This document shows, piece by piece, positions 25,255-33,943 of a stretch of DNA of 64,000 nt (the stretch's first letter is position 1; each line of letters opens with the position of its first letter). The translations under genes were made by a program, and so were the position numbers. Source of the DNA: Bacillus sp. RAR_GA_16 (lineage in GTDB: Bacteria > Bacillota > Bacilli > Bacillales > Guptibacillaceae). The notes beneath the pieces were generated by a model that was given only the letters and a program-made list of their open reading frames with translations, did not search any database and was not told the origin of the DNA. The stretch is taken from assembly GCF_020165985.1 (NCBI RefSeq), contig NZ_JAIUKZ010000015.1, positions 706,471-770,470 on the forward strand, in the 5' to 3' direction.

Positions 25255-25970
25255 CAAGATCCATCACCATCCTTTAAGCGTTGAGCTTCCACTCTCACAC
25301 CTGTATCATTCGATTCCGCTAAATGAAGAAAGACATTTGTTACATTCTCAGGTCGTTCCAGTAAATAATCACAATCTGGTACTGCTTTCTCATGCATCTC
25401 TGTGTCCATTTCACCGGGATCGACCATATTTACTCGAACGCCTGACCCACTTAACTCATCAGCCCACGTCTCTGTCATACCTTCAAGCGCAAATTTTGAA
25501 ATACCATATGCGCCCCATCCTGCATAGCCTGTGCCTCCAGCTTCCGAAGTAACATTAATGATGGATCCTTTTTTCCTTCGGATCATTCCAGGTAGGACGC
25601 GTTTCGTTACAAGAAACGGCCCTTCAGCATTGACCCTCATGACTTCTCTAAATTCAATTGGCGAATAATCCAGTAAAGACGGAATTGGAGATGGGCCTAG
25701 GTAAGATGCGTTATTGATAAGAACATCAATATTTCCATAAGCATGCTCCGTAATCGAAACGAACCGTTCAACTTCTTCTGTTTTTGACGCGTCTGCAACG
25801 ATCGCGATCACTTCTGCACCCTTTCCAATCAAGGCATCTCTCACTTGTAAGAGCTCCTTTTCTCCCCTTGCACAAATTGAAAGGCGGTAGCCTGCATCAG
25901 CAAAAGAAAATGCGAGTGCTTTCCCAAGTCCTTTGGACGCTCCTGTAATCATCACCGTTTTCTCTATCAT
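25254..25970 (-). CDS. SDR family oxidoreductase
   Basis: A 238-residue classical short-chain dehydrogenase. Cofactor motif TGASKGLGKA at residues 10-19, NNAS at about 87-90, catalytic Ser (INVTSEAGG), Tyr and Lys (YGISKFALEG). Substrate unknown. First gene of the SDR, QueA-like, VOC set; the overlapping stop and start codons imply translational coupling. Confidence 0.92.
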   Translation of the reverse strand: MIEKTVMITGASKGLGKALAFSFADAGYRLSICARGEKELLQVRDALIGKGAEVIAIVADASKTEEVERFVSITEHAYGNIDVLINNASYLGPSPIPSLLDYSPIEFREVMRVNAEGPFLVTKRVLPGMIRRKKGSIINVTSEAGGTGYAGWGAYGISKFALEGMTETWADELSGSGVRVNMVDPGEMDTEMHEKAVPDCDYLLERPENVTNVFLHLAESNDTGVRVEAQRLKDGDGS

Positions 25971-26131
25971 TCTTTCCTCCCCTTTCTTTTTCCTATTTCT
26001 AGTTTATCGAGACAAGGAAAAGTAGGCTTCGGGGATTCGTTGTAGAAAGAGCTACTGAATAAGTCCTGTATCCTTGCGAAATTTCTACACCTTTTGACTG
26101 AGTGACGGAATAGGAAACATCTACATGAAAT

Positions 26132-26160
26132 GAATAGCCCCTCCAAGATTAGGATAAAAC
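26132..26160 (+). promoter_or_regulatory. Possible forespore (SigF/SigG) promoter
   Basis: GAATA, 15 bases, then GGATAAAAC resembles the SigF/SigG pattern and lies about 45 bases ahead of the 36-residue gene. The -10 match is partial, so this is a suggestion only. Confidence 0.3.
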
Positions 26161-26203
26161 CCGATAGAACGGACACGCTAAGCTCATGTAAGGAGGAGAT
26201 TTT

Positions 26204-26314
26204 ATGGCAAAGGAAAAAAAGCGTGGCATGAAGAAAGAACTCTCTCAGGCAGTAGAGCATGCCAATGAAACAAAACCTTCAACGAAACAAAGAAGCAAAA
26301 AAATCACAGAATAA
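26204..26314 (+). CDS. Small lysine-rich protein of 36 residues
   Basis: An ATG with a near-perfect ribosome-binding site (AAGGAGGAG, five bases before) opens a 36-residue, strongly basic, soluble peptide (MAKEKKRGMKKELSQAVEH at the start) that ends at TAA directly before a strong terminator. Start site, stop and terminator fit a real small gene. I do not recognise a family. Size, charge and a possible forespore promoter are reminiscent of minor small acid-soluble or other spore-core proteins, but that is inference. Confidence 0.6.
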   Translation: MAKEKKRGMKKELSQAVEHANETKPSTKQRSKKITE

Positions 26315-26341
26315 AACCGGGCCTGCAGGCCCGGTTTTACT
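26313..26341. terminator. Bidirectional terminator
   Basis: AAAACCGGGCC/GGCCCGGTTTT hairpin with TGCA loop, flanked by A and T tracts. It serves the 36-residue gene and the convergent uvsE. Confidence 0.92.
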
Positions 26342-27303
26342 TTATTTTAAATGTGGAAGCGTCAATGAGCTCGATATCGCTCCGTTTCTTAATGTTTTCC
26401 ATTAATTGAAATAAAGCCGCATCCTTTTGCTTTGCTTCAATCATACAATCGATTTGACCGGTACTTCCTTTTACGCTATTTAAGAAGGAGAAAAACCAAT
26501 CAACATCTACATAATCAGCATGACTTCGAAATTCTTGTTCACTTTTAGGTGATGAAATATGCATCTTCACAGGGAGTGGAGAGTTTCGCCACGTATCTAC
26601 CACTCTCCCCCAGTGCGCTTCCCACTCTTTCGTTTCATGACAAGCCAGGTGGTGATGATAGTCAAAAACCATCGGAACATTTAGTTTCTCGCATAAATAA
26701 AGGGTGTCCAATAGAGTAAATGTCGTGTCATCATTCTCTAAAATAATGGTTTCTTGTATTTTCTTTGGGGTATACATCCAATTATGGATAAAGCGCTCTA
26801 GAGACAATTCTTTGTCATCATAACCACCGCCCACATGAAGTACACACCGATGAGTCGAATCGATTCCCCATACTTTCAAGAAGCCTGACGTGCAATGCGA
26901 GCGTTTGAACAGAAGCCTGTAGAATTTCTTTTTTAGGAGAATTCAGTAACACAAAGTGATCAGGGTGAAAGTCAATCCTCATTTTTTCTTTTCTTGCAAA
27001 CTCACCTAATTCTTTTAATTCTTTCTTTAGTGGGGTTAAATAGTCCCATCCTTCGAGTGCCTCATGGTTGGCAAGAGGAATTAAGCGTGAACTTAGTCGA
27101 AAGAAATGAATGTCATTCCCTTTGTTATGCTTTAAAAGTCTGAGGCAATTTTCAAGATTTGATTTAGCGATTCGTTCGAGCTTACGTATCGCGGCCTCTT
27201 TGTTTTTGATTTTCTGAAATTGAGCGTAAGTCATCGTCTGAGACGGAGAGCTATTTATAAGTTCTGTACTCATGGCTACATAGCCTAGTTGAATGATTGT
27301 CAT
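26337..27303 (-). pseudogene. uvsE: UV damage endonuclease UvsE, frameshifted
   Basis: Two frames together give a UVDE of about 320 residues, the size of B. subtilis UvsE. The first frame starts at ATG 27303 (RBS AGAGGTGAG) with MTIIQLGYVAMSTEL and carries the metal-site region MRIDFHPDHFVLLNSP; the second carries THRCVLHVGGGYDDKE, NVPMVFDYHHHLAC and VKMHISSPK. They meet at 26864-26865: removing one T changes GATTC to GATC and reads ESMGIDSTH without a break. UVDE nicks 5' of UV photoproducts and protects spores in Bacillus. Either inactivated or a sequence error. Confidence 0.86.
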
Positions 27304-27451
27304 TTCGTTCTCACCTCTCAAAAATCTTTTTATTAGGCTGTCCATTTCACTCTTCATCCATGAGAAATATCTTCCGGTCGATTAGGCATGAAAGCGTGGT
27401 ACAATAGACGTAATACCTGGATGCGGGTAATAATGAAAAAGGGGTAATTGT

Positions 27452-28310
27452 ATGGCAACTCGAATCATTACTGACAGCAGTGTTGACTTCCCTGAAGAAC
27501 TGCTAACTGAATTGAACGTAACGGTCGTTCCACTCAACCTTCTCTTCGGTGATGAAGAATACAAAGCTGGAGTCGATCTTGATACACCGACTTTCTATCA
27601 AAAACTAAAAAAATCGAAAGAACTTCCTAAGTCTTCTGCCCCATCACCCCAGGACTTTCTTACAAAATTTGAAGAAGCAAGTCCGGAAGACGATATTCTT
27701 GTTATCGCGCTTTCTGGAGCACTTAGTAGTACGTATGATAACGCTGTTCTGGCGAAACGAATGTTCCATGAGGAACACCCTGATCGAAAGATAGAAGTAA
27801 TCAACTCTAAAACAGCTTCTTCCGGTCTTGGGATTATCGTTTATCATGCTGCAGAGATGGCGCGCGATGGGGCAAGCTTTGATTCTATTGTCGAACAAGC
27901 AAATGACTATACTGAAGATACCCTTACGATGTTTTTACTAGACACCCTTGAGAACGTTATCAAGGGAGGACGTCTTGATCGAGTAAGAGGAACGATTGCT
28001 TCTGCCCTAAATATTAAGCTACTTATGAAAGCAAGTGATGACGATGGAATCGCTTGAAGTGCTTGATAAAATTCGTGGTAATAAACGAGCCGTTCGTCAA
28101 TTCATTCAAAAAATCGGAGACTATGGCCATAACTTGGAAGATAAAGTAATTGCGGTTGCTCATAGTAACTGCGAAGACAAAGCGAAAGCATTGATCGAAC
28201 AAATTCAAGAACGCTATCCGTTTAAACAAGTGATCCTTTCTACTATGGGTCCACTTATTGGAACATACGCGGGAGAAGGTGGACTTCTCGTCGCCTTTAA
28301 GAAAAACTAA
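27452..28310 (+). pseudogene. DegV family fatty-acid-binding protein, frameshifted
   Basis: Two overlapping frames encode a complete DegV protein of about 285 residues. The first (ATG 27452 after AAGGGG) includes TDSSVDFPEELL, ALSGALSSTYDNA and the GGRLDRVRG signature; the second continues with LEVLDKIRGNKRAVRQF and ends with the usual STMGPLIGTYAGEGGL. Deleting one A at 28048-28049 (GAATC to GATC) gives DDDGSLEVLDKIRG in one frame. DegV (FakB-like) proteins bind fatty acids for the fatty-acid kinase. A terminator follows. Confidence 0.87.
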
Positions 28311-28321
28311 AAGACATGCCT

Positions 28322-28348
28322 AGAAAGAGCGCCGTGGCGCTCTTTTTT
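28322..28348 (+). terminator. Terminator after degV
   Basis: AGAGCGCC/GGCGCTCT hairpin followed by TTTTTT. Confidence 0.9.
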
Positions 28349-28385
28349 GACGTCTTATCATCGTTACTCATAAAAAAAATAAATA

Positions 28386-28399
28386 AAAAAGCGCTTTCT
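28386..28399 (+). promoter_or_regulatory. Candidate CcpA cre site ahead of fadH
   Basis: AAAAAGCGCTTTCT resembles the cre consensus centre (AAAGCGCTTT). It lies about 65 bases before the fadH-like start. The edges match poorly. Confidence 0.4.
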
Positions 28400-28408
28400 T
28401 TACAGGAA

Positions 28409-28424
28409 ATGAATGACCATTCAT
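28409..28424 (+). promoter_or_regulatory. Candidate FadR operator ahead of fadH
   Basis: A perfect inverted repeat ATGAATG-AC-CATTCAT, very close to the half-sites TGAATGA/TCATTCA recognised by Bacillus FadR. B. subtilis fadH belongs to the FadR regulon, which fits the downstream gene. Confidence 0.65.
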
Positions 28425-28463
28425 CGAAATGTGTTCAAAACGAAGAAGTGTGGTGAATGGTAA

Positions 28464-30407
28464 ATGAAATGGGAAAAACTATTTGAACCTATTCAATTAA
28501 GACGATTAACACTACCAAACCGAGTCATGATGGGGTCCATGCACCTTGGCATGGAAGGAAGTAAGGAACATGAGGATGCTCTTATCTCCTTTTATACTGA
28601 ACGGTCAGGAGATAATGGACCAGGTCTCATCGTAACGGGCGGAATTTCAGTGTCTCCCGAAGGTGATGGAGGGCACCATTTTTTAGGATTTTATCGGGAA
28701 GATGATCTTCGAGTGATGAGACGATTAACAGAAAGTGTCCACGCGGCAAACGGACGCATTGCTGCGCAACTTTTTCATGCTGGTCGATATGCCTATTCAC
28801 AAATGAATGGCGTACCATCTGTCGCCCCCTCTCCTATACAATCGCCTATACACAGAGAAGTTCCTGAAGAGTTAACTGAAATGGATATCCTGAATTTGCT
28901 TGAATCCTATGCAGAAGCAGGAAGAAAAGCAAAAGCTGTTGGCTTTGACGCTGTAGAAATTATGGGTTCTGAAGGGTACTTAATTAATCAATTTCTCTCA
29001 CCAAGAACGAATAAACGATCAGATAAATGGGGGGGCAATTTTGAAAATCGTACTCGTTTTGCAACCGAAGTCCTGAAATCTGTTCGAGCAGCGGTTGGCG
29101 ACGATTATCCCATTATTTTTCGGATGTCTGGGCTCGATTTAGTTCCTGATTCGTCAACACCAGAAGAAACGATTCAACTGGCAAAGAAGTTAGAAGAGCA
29201 TGAAGCAGATATTTTAAACATTGGAATTGGTTGGCATGAATCTACTGTTCCGACAATTTCAATGATGGTCCCGCGTGCTGGTTTCATTGAACCGGCTCTC
29301 AAAATTAAAGAAGCCGTTACGATCCCGGTCATTGGCAGCAATCGCATTAATGACCCACTTCTAGCAGAAGAATTGCTTTATAAGCTCGATATGGTTTCAA
29401 TGGCTAGACCTTTTCTTGCTGACCCTTTTCTATTAGCAAAAGCAAAAGACCAAGCGCTCGATCAAATTAATACGTGTATTGCCTGTAACCAGGCGTGTCT
29501 TGATCATGCCTTTGAAGGAAAAGCCGTCTCCTGTCTTGTAAATCCTCGTGCTGGAAGAGAACATAAATGGACAATCAAAAAAGCAGACAAAACAAAAACT
29601 GTTGTCGTAATCGGTGGCGGAGTGGCTGGAATGGAAGCAGCAAGAGCTCACGCTGAGCTGGGCCATACCGTTACGCTTTACGAAGCGAACGCAGCGATTG
29701 GCGGTCAGTTTAATCTTGCGAGAAAAATTCCAATTAAGAAAGAATTCGATGAGACCATACGCTACTATACAACTGAACTAAACCGATTAGGCGTCCAAAT
29801 TAACGTTAACCACAAACCAAATGCTGATGACTTGCTCGCTCATTCGCCTGATCTTATTGTTCTTGCCACTGGAGTTGTTCCAAGACAGCCTGTTATCTCC
29901 GGTATTCATCACGCGATTCCGTATCCTGAAATTCTTGCTGGGAACCGAGAAGTAGGAAAGAAAGTCATTATCATTGGTGCAGGTGGAATCGGGTGTGATG
30001 TCTCACACTTCCTGATCGAAAAAGGAATTCACGACATTCTTCTTCTTAGACGTAACGGAAAAATGGGCGAAGGACTTGGTAAAACGACAAAATGGGCGAT
30101 GCTGCAAGACTTGAAGCAAAATGGTGTTACGTTCAGAACCAATCTTTCATATGAGGAAATCACTTCAGAAGGAATAACCATTACAAATAGTGAGACGGGT
30201 GAGCAGGAATTCCTTCAAGCAGACACCGTCATCCTTGCTGCTGGTCAGGAATCGAATATCCCTGAGGAGTATGAGCAACTATCAAAGAAAGGAATCGATA
30301 TAGCCGTGATTGGAGGGGCTCGCCTTGCTGGTGAACTTGATGCCAAGCGTGCAATCTATGAAGGAGCGAAAATTGCTTTTGAACCCGAAACAATTTCCAT
30401 TAAGTAA
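28464..30407 (+). CDS. FadH-like 2,4-dienoyl-CoA reductase / old yellow enzyme
   Basis: A 647-residue three-part flavoenzyme. An N-terminal FMN TIM barrel of the old-yellow-enzyme type (residues about 1-340; AQLFHAGRYA, GFDAVEIMGSEGYLINQFLS), a 4Fe-4S cluster CIACNQAC plus a later Cys (about 345-365), and C-terminal FAD/NADPH domains (VVVIGGGVAGMEAARAHAELG, KVIIIGAGGIGCDVSHFL). 2,4-dienoyl-CoA reductases serve beta-oxidation of unsaturated fatty acids; the substrate is inferred from architecture and the FadR-like operator upstream. Single gene between two terminators. Confidence 0.88.
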   Translation: MKWEKLFEPIQLRRLTLPNRVMMGSMHLGMEGSKEHEDALISFYTERSGDNGPGLIVTGGISVSPEGDGGHHFLGFYREDDLRVMRRLTESVHAANGRIAAQLFHAGRYAYSQMNGVPSVAPSPIQSPIHREVPEELTEMDILNLLESYAEAGRKAKAVGFDAVEIMGSEGYLINQFLSPRTNKRSDKWGGNFENRTRFATEVLKSVRAAVGDDYPIIFRMSGLDLVPDSSTPEETIQLAKKLEEHEADILNIGIGWHESTVPTISMMVPRAGFIEPALKIKEAVTIPVIGSNRINDPLLAEELLYKLDMVSMARPFLADPFLLAKAKDQALDQINTCIACNQACLDHAFEGKAVSCLVNPRAGREHKWTIKKADKTKTVVVIGGGVAGMEAARAHAELGHTVTLYEANAAIGGQFNLARKIPIKKEFDETIRYYTTELNRLGVQINVNHKPNADDLLAHSPDLIVLATGVVPRQPVISGIHHAIPYPEILAGNREVGKKVIIIGAGGIGCDVSHFLIEKGIHDILLLRRNGKMGEGLGKTTKWAMLQDLKQNGVTFRTNLSYEEITSEGITITNSETGEQEFLQADTVILAAGQESNIPEEYEQLSKKGIDIAVIGGARLAGELDAKRAIYEGAKIAFEPETISIK

Positions 30408-30468
30408 CTTCTTATCCGTTAAGGTACTCCAATCAATCAGGGTAAGAAAACCAAATCGGTAGAAAAAC

Positions 30469-30497
30469 TGAAAAAGGTGCCCACGGCACCTTTTTCG
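30469..30497. terminator. Bidirectional terminator
   Basis: AAAAAGGTGCC/GGCACCTTTTT hairpin between the convergent fadH-like and nucleotidyltransferase genes. Confidence 0.9.
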
Positions 30498-30508
30498 TTT
30501 CCCTTTAC

Positions 30509-31264
30509 TCACTTTAACTCGATCATTCTCTTTATAAACGAGCTACTATACGTTGTTCCATCAAGCTGATCAAGTATCCAGGCTTCCTCTTCTTTAAGCC
30601 AATCTCGTATGTAGCGTACGGCCTTATCATGATCGTCAATTGTCATGTGTTGATAAATATCTTTCACTTTCTTAACATTCGTTTCTTCAAGTGTTCTATG
30701 TAATGTTTTTAATCCAAGTTGCGCTCGCTCCGGATGATAATGGTGGAGCAATACTCTAGAATAGTGCGTCATCACTTGATGCAATAAATGAACCGACCAA
30801 ATATCATTTCCTCTTCTTCTGGACTTTTCATATTGAAATAAGAAAAATGCCGTATCATCCACATGATTAATAAATTCTTGTTTTGATAAGGTTAACTGTT
30901 CGTTAAAATGACTTAGACATTGATATGGATCGTAAAGCACTTTGCAAAAATCTTTCTCAATTAACGATTCAGCTGTCACTGTAAACAAATCAAGGTGCAA
31001 CAAATTGTCATACACGGCAATCACTTGTGGTGCAATAATAAAGATTTCATCATAAAACAGAAGTTTCCCATAAACTTCTAAATACTTTTTTCGCTTCTTT
31101 AGAAAAGCCTCCATGTCTTCCTCATTAACGAGACAATAGAGATCCACATCTGAATGCTCGTCATACTCGTTCCGACCCATCGATCCTTTAAGAAAAATAG
31201 CTTTAACGAGAGGATCTTCTTTTAGGTGATTTGTTATGACTCTCACCGCTTCTTCCTGTTTCAA
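30509..31264 (-). CDS. Nucleotidyltransferase-domain protein (AadK-like)
   Basis: A 251-residue protein with the pol-beta-type nucleotidyltransferase motif GSMGRNEYDEHSDVDLY near residues 26-42 (G-S, then D-x-D) and a C-terminal helical region. Such proteins add nucleotides to small molecules (for example aminoglycosides) or proteins; the substrate cannot be told. The start is a TTG. A second, only distantly similar nucleotidyltransferase gene lies 460 bases upstream, with csaA between. Confidence 0.78.
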   Translation of the reverse strand: MKQEEAVRVITNHLKEDPLVKAIFLKGSMGRNEYDEHSDVDLYCLVNEEDMEAFLKKRKKYLEVYGKLLFYDEIFIIAPQVIAVYDNLLHLDLFTVTAESLIEKDFCKVLYDPYQCLSHFNEQLTLSKQEFINHVDDTAFFLFQYEKSRRRGNDIWSVHLLHQVMTHYSRVLLHHYHPERAQLGLKTLHRTLEETNVKKVKDIYQHMTIDDHDKAVRYIRDWLKEEEAWILDQLDGTTYSSSFIKRMIELK

Positions 31265-31321
31265 CTCCTCAACCCCAATCCATTATCAAAATCAATCTAG
31301 CGAAAAGGCTAGTAAATGAAG

Positions 31322-31349
31322 AAAAAAGAGTGACAAAGCACTCTTTTCA
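31322..31349 (-). terminator. Terminator after csaA
   Basis: Minus-strand AAAAGAGTG/CACTCTTTT hairpin with a T tail, overlapping the csaA stop codon. Confidence 0.75.
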
Positions 31350-31676
31350 TCCTAGCTTATCGCCATTCTTTACTTTTTGATCAGGCTGTATCAAAACCAC
31401 ACCGTTATCCCCATAAACACCCAGCACAAGTACTTCTGACATAAAATCAGCAATTTGCCGAGGAGGAAAGTTTACGACAGCCATCACTTGTTTACCAACT
31501 AAATCCTCTACCTCATAAAGATCTTTGATTTGGGCACTGGACTTCTTAATCCCAATTTCTTCCCCAAGATCAACTTTTAATTGATAAGCTGGCTTCTTTG
31601 CTTTTTTAAAATCGTTGACTTCAATCACTTCGCCTACTCGAATATCAAGCTTCATAAAATCATCAAACGTTGCCAT
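31347..31676 (-). CDS. csaA: CsaA, tRNA-binding-fold chaperone
   Basis: A 109-residue OB-fold protein of the EMAP/tRNA-binding family: FMKLDIRVGEVIEV, KKPAYQLKVDLGEEIGIKKS and VVNFPPRQIADFMSEVLVLG are characteristic of CsaA. In B. subtilis it binds exported preproteins and may help secretion. The ATG at 31676 follows AGGGTGA. It stands between two nucleotidyltransferase genes. Confidence 0.93.
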   Translation of the reverse strand: MATFDDFMKLDIRVGEVIEVNDFKKAKKPAYQLKVDLGEEIGIKKSSAQIKDLYEVEDLVGKQVMAVVNFPPRQIADFMSEVLVLGVYGDNGVVLIQPDQKVKNGDKLG

Positions 31677-31721
31677 TCTGTTCACCCTGCCTTTTACTTC
31701 TTTAAGTGCATTCGTCTACTC

Positions 31722-32390
31722 TTAATCAGATTCTCGTTTCATGAGCAAATTCCTGCTTAAGCGGTTTTGAACAAACCGGTTAACCGCAAGACGAATTTCA
31801 TCTTCCTTTTGGGTGTTTTGACCAAATAAGTAGGAAGAATAAAGCTCCACAAGAAAGCGATCGTTCTCTTCGTATTGAATGGAATAGAGTTCTGAGAGGG
31901 TAAGAGGATATTGAGAAGTAGCAAAAAAACGCTCGATGCGAAGAATGTACATAAGATCATTTAGTAGTTCGTAAAGATTAATTGTTGAAACAAATTGATT
32001 TAAGCGAGTGTCAATCGAGAGCAAGAGCGTTATGACACCACTCTTTATCTCATTTCTTGAAGGAAGAACAAATGGCGTTTCTCCATAGATTTTTAATTGC
32101 TCAAAACAAGGAGCTACATATTCTTTCGATCCATCCGCCACCTCATTAAAATCTCTTAAACATACCTCCCTCACATCCAGCGATATCCCTGTTAATTCAG
32201 GTAGAGAAGGCAAATTAATATGGTCTTCATTATAAAAACACCAAATATCCAAATCAGAATGCGGACCTGCTTCTCCCCTTGCAAAGCTTCCTGTAATCAC
32301 AACGCCTTTTAAAAATGGGTTTTTCAAACGATCAACAAGACGTTTGGCGTATTTTTCAATCATTAGTGGAGTGATTAGGGCGTGTCGCAT
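31722..32390 (-). CDS. Nucleotidyltransferase-domain protein
   Basis: A 222-residue protein with a minimal nucleotidyltransferase signature ITGSFARGEAGPHSDLDIWC at residues 32-51 (G-S and D-x-D), and a helical C-terminal half. Substrate unknown; antibiotic-modifying, protein-modifying and toxin-like members share this fold. No partner HEPN or antitoxin gene is adjacent, which argues against an MNT-HEPN toxin pair. Confidence 0.75.
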   Translation of the reverse strand: MRHALITPLMIEKYAKRLVDRLKNPFLKGVVITGSFARGEAGPHSDLDIWCFYNEDHINLPSLPELTGISLDVREVCLRDFNEVADGSKEYVAPCFEQLKIYGETPFVLPSRNEIKSGVITLLLSIDTRLNQFVSTINLYELLNDLMYILRIERFFATSQYPLTLSELYSIQYEENDRFLVELYSSYLFGQNTQKEDEIRLAVNRFVQNRLSRNLLMKRESD

Positions 32391-32462
32391 CTCATTTTCT
32401 CCTTTTCACCGAGAGCCTGCAAGCACAAAGCCGGTGGGTATAATTAAAAGTTCTTTCTTAAT

Positions 32463-33167
32463 CTAGTGGTTTTCAACGTCTTTCCCTATTAAAAAGTGAT
32501 AAACCGCATCAATGACCTCATCACGATCTTCCCCATGGCAAATCAAATGTTTGGAATTCTCCATTAACCTAACCTGTTTCTCATTTGAGCCAATAAGTTC
32601 ATAAATGATATCCGCCGTTTTGTATGGCACCATCCCATCAAGCTTACCTTGAAGAATGATTGTAGGTGTTAACACATGTTCAAACGAAGGCTTAAGATGT
32701 TGCACAAGTTTACGAAATTCTAATGAAGCAACAAAAGGTGTCCTTTTCACCTTTTGACTATAGCGAATAAACAATTCATTGCTAAGAAGCCTTCCCCTAC
32801 AAAGGTCCGTTACCATCCCTCCAATATCTTTCACCATTTGGATCGGATGAATATAATGAATGGCTGCGCTTAATAAAACTAACTTATCTACTTTATATTT
32901 TGTCGCTAAATAACCAGCGAGAACGCCTCCCATAGAAAAGCCTATCAGGTAAACGGTATCGCATTGGTCCAGTAAATGTTGAAGATGGGCTTCTGCTGTG
33001 TCAATCCATTGCTGAAAAGTAATACCGCGAAGAGAATCCTGCTCTCCATGCCCTGGAAGGGTTGGAGACGAAACGATCCAATTTGTATGGTGGCGAAAAT
33101 AATTGGCTAGTGGTTCAACTTCATAGGGTGCACCCGTAAAACCATGTATGAGCAAACAACCGATCAT
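32463..33167 (-). CDS. Alpha/beta hydrolase, carboxylesterase (Est30-like)
   Basis: A 234-residue hydrolase. The oxyanion HGF motif is LLIHGFTGAP, the nucleophile elbow is GFSMGG (Ser at about residue 78), the acid lies in LQGKLDGMVP and the histidine in NSKHLICHGEDRDEV. Similar to thermostable carboxylesterase Est30 and monoacylglycerol lipases of Bacillus and Geobacillus. Cytosolic; single gene. Confidence 0.88.
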   Translation of the reverse strand: MIGCLLIHGFTGAPYEVEPLANYFRHHTNWIVSSPTLPGHGEQDSLRGITFQQWIDTAEAHLQHLLDQCDTVYLIGFSMGGVLAGYLATKYKVDKLVLLSAAIHYIHPIQMVKDIGGMVTDLCRGRLLSNELFIRYSQKVKRTPFVASLEFRKLVQHLKPSFEHVLTPTIILQGKLDGMVPYKTADIIYELIGSNEKQVRLMENSKHLICHGEDRDEVIDAVYHFLIGKDVENH

Positions 33168-33262
33168 GCTCGTTCCCTCACCTTTCCTCCTGAAGTTTAT
33201 TTTTATAATACCACCAGGAGAAAAAAGTTAACCGCTTAATAAACTCTTTTAAGATGGATGGC

Positions 33263-33820
33263 TTATTGCTTTGACGCATTCGATCCTTTGCCAAAATGAA
33301 TCGTTAAAGCTGGACTCTGGTCCTCTTCCCGAAGCGATGTTGAACAATTTGGACAAATCACCGCTTTAGAAGGAATGGATGTACAGCAATAAGGGCATTC
33401 CTTTCGAGTCATGGAGTTGATCGGATCCTGTCCAGGTTTACGCCATCTGTTTAACTGACGTACAACAAGAAATACAGAAAAAAAGACGATCAAAAACCGA
33501 ATGGAAGTTGTAAGAAAGACCCCATAATTGATCGTAGCTGCTCCTGCTTCTTTCGCATCGGAAAGAGAGGGATAGTAGTGACCATTTAAACTGATATATA
33601 AATCTGCAAAATTAATCTGCGCTAGTAAAAGACCGACTGGTGGCAGGATAATATCGGAAACGAGTGACTCGATAAACCGACTAAATGCTGCCCCAAGAAC
33701 AATCCCTATCCCCATATCAGCCGCATTTCCTCTAATAGCAAAATGACGGAACTCCTTTAATAGACCGATAGGAACCCACTCCTTTAATCTTTCTCTACAC
33801 AATATGTATGCATTTTGCAT
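33263..33820 (-). CDS. mscL: MscL-type mechanosensitive channel with C-terminal zinc ribbon
   Basis: A 185-residue protein. The MscL core is unmistakable: EFRHFAIRGNAADMGIGIVL, SLVSDIILPPVGLLL (first pore helix) and a second membrane helix (RFLIVFFSVFLVVRQLNRW). Instead of the usual helical bundle tail it carries a zinc ribbon ECPYC...CPNC (about 140-160). MscL relieves hypo-osmotic pressure. About 18 residues precede the usual MscL start, and no good ribosome-binding site was found for the ATG at 33820, so the start is uncertain. Confidence 0.83.
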   Translation of the reverse strand: MQNAYILCRERLKEWVPIGLLKEFRHFAIRGNAADMGIGIVLGAAFSRFIESLVSDIILPPVGLLLAQINFADLYISLNGHYYPSLSDAKEAGAATINYGVFLTTSIRFLIVFFSVFLVVRQLNRWRKPGQDPINSMTRKECPYCCTSIPSKAVICPNCSTSLREEDQSPALTIHFGKGSNASKQ

Positions 33821-33943
33821 ACAAGCTATGAATTTTTTTAATGGTTGTAATTTTCCTTTAATTTTTATTATAAGCGTATCGGGTGCGATAGATGATATAA
33901 TGATTCTTTGCGACTATAGTCTAACATCAAGGAGTGAACAATC

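Noticed and set aside
30509..32390. MNT-HEPN type toxin-antitoxin module
   Set aside because: No HEPN-domain gene lies next to either nucleotidyltransferase gene.
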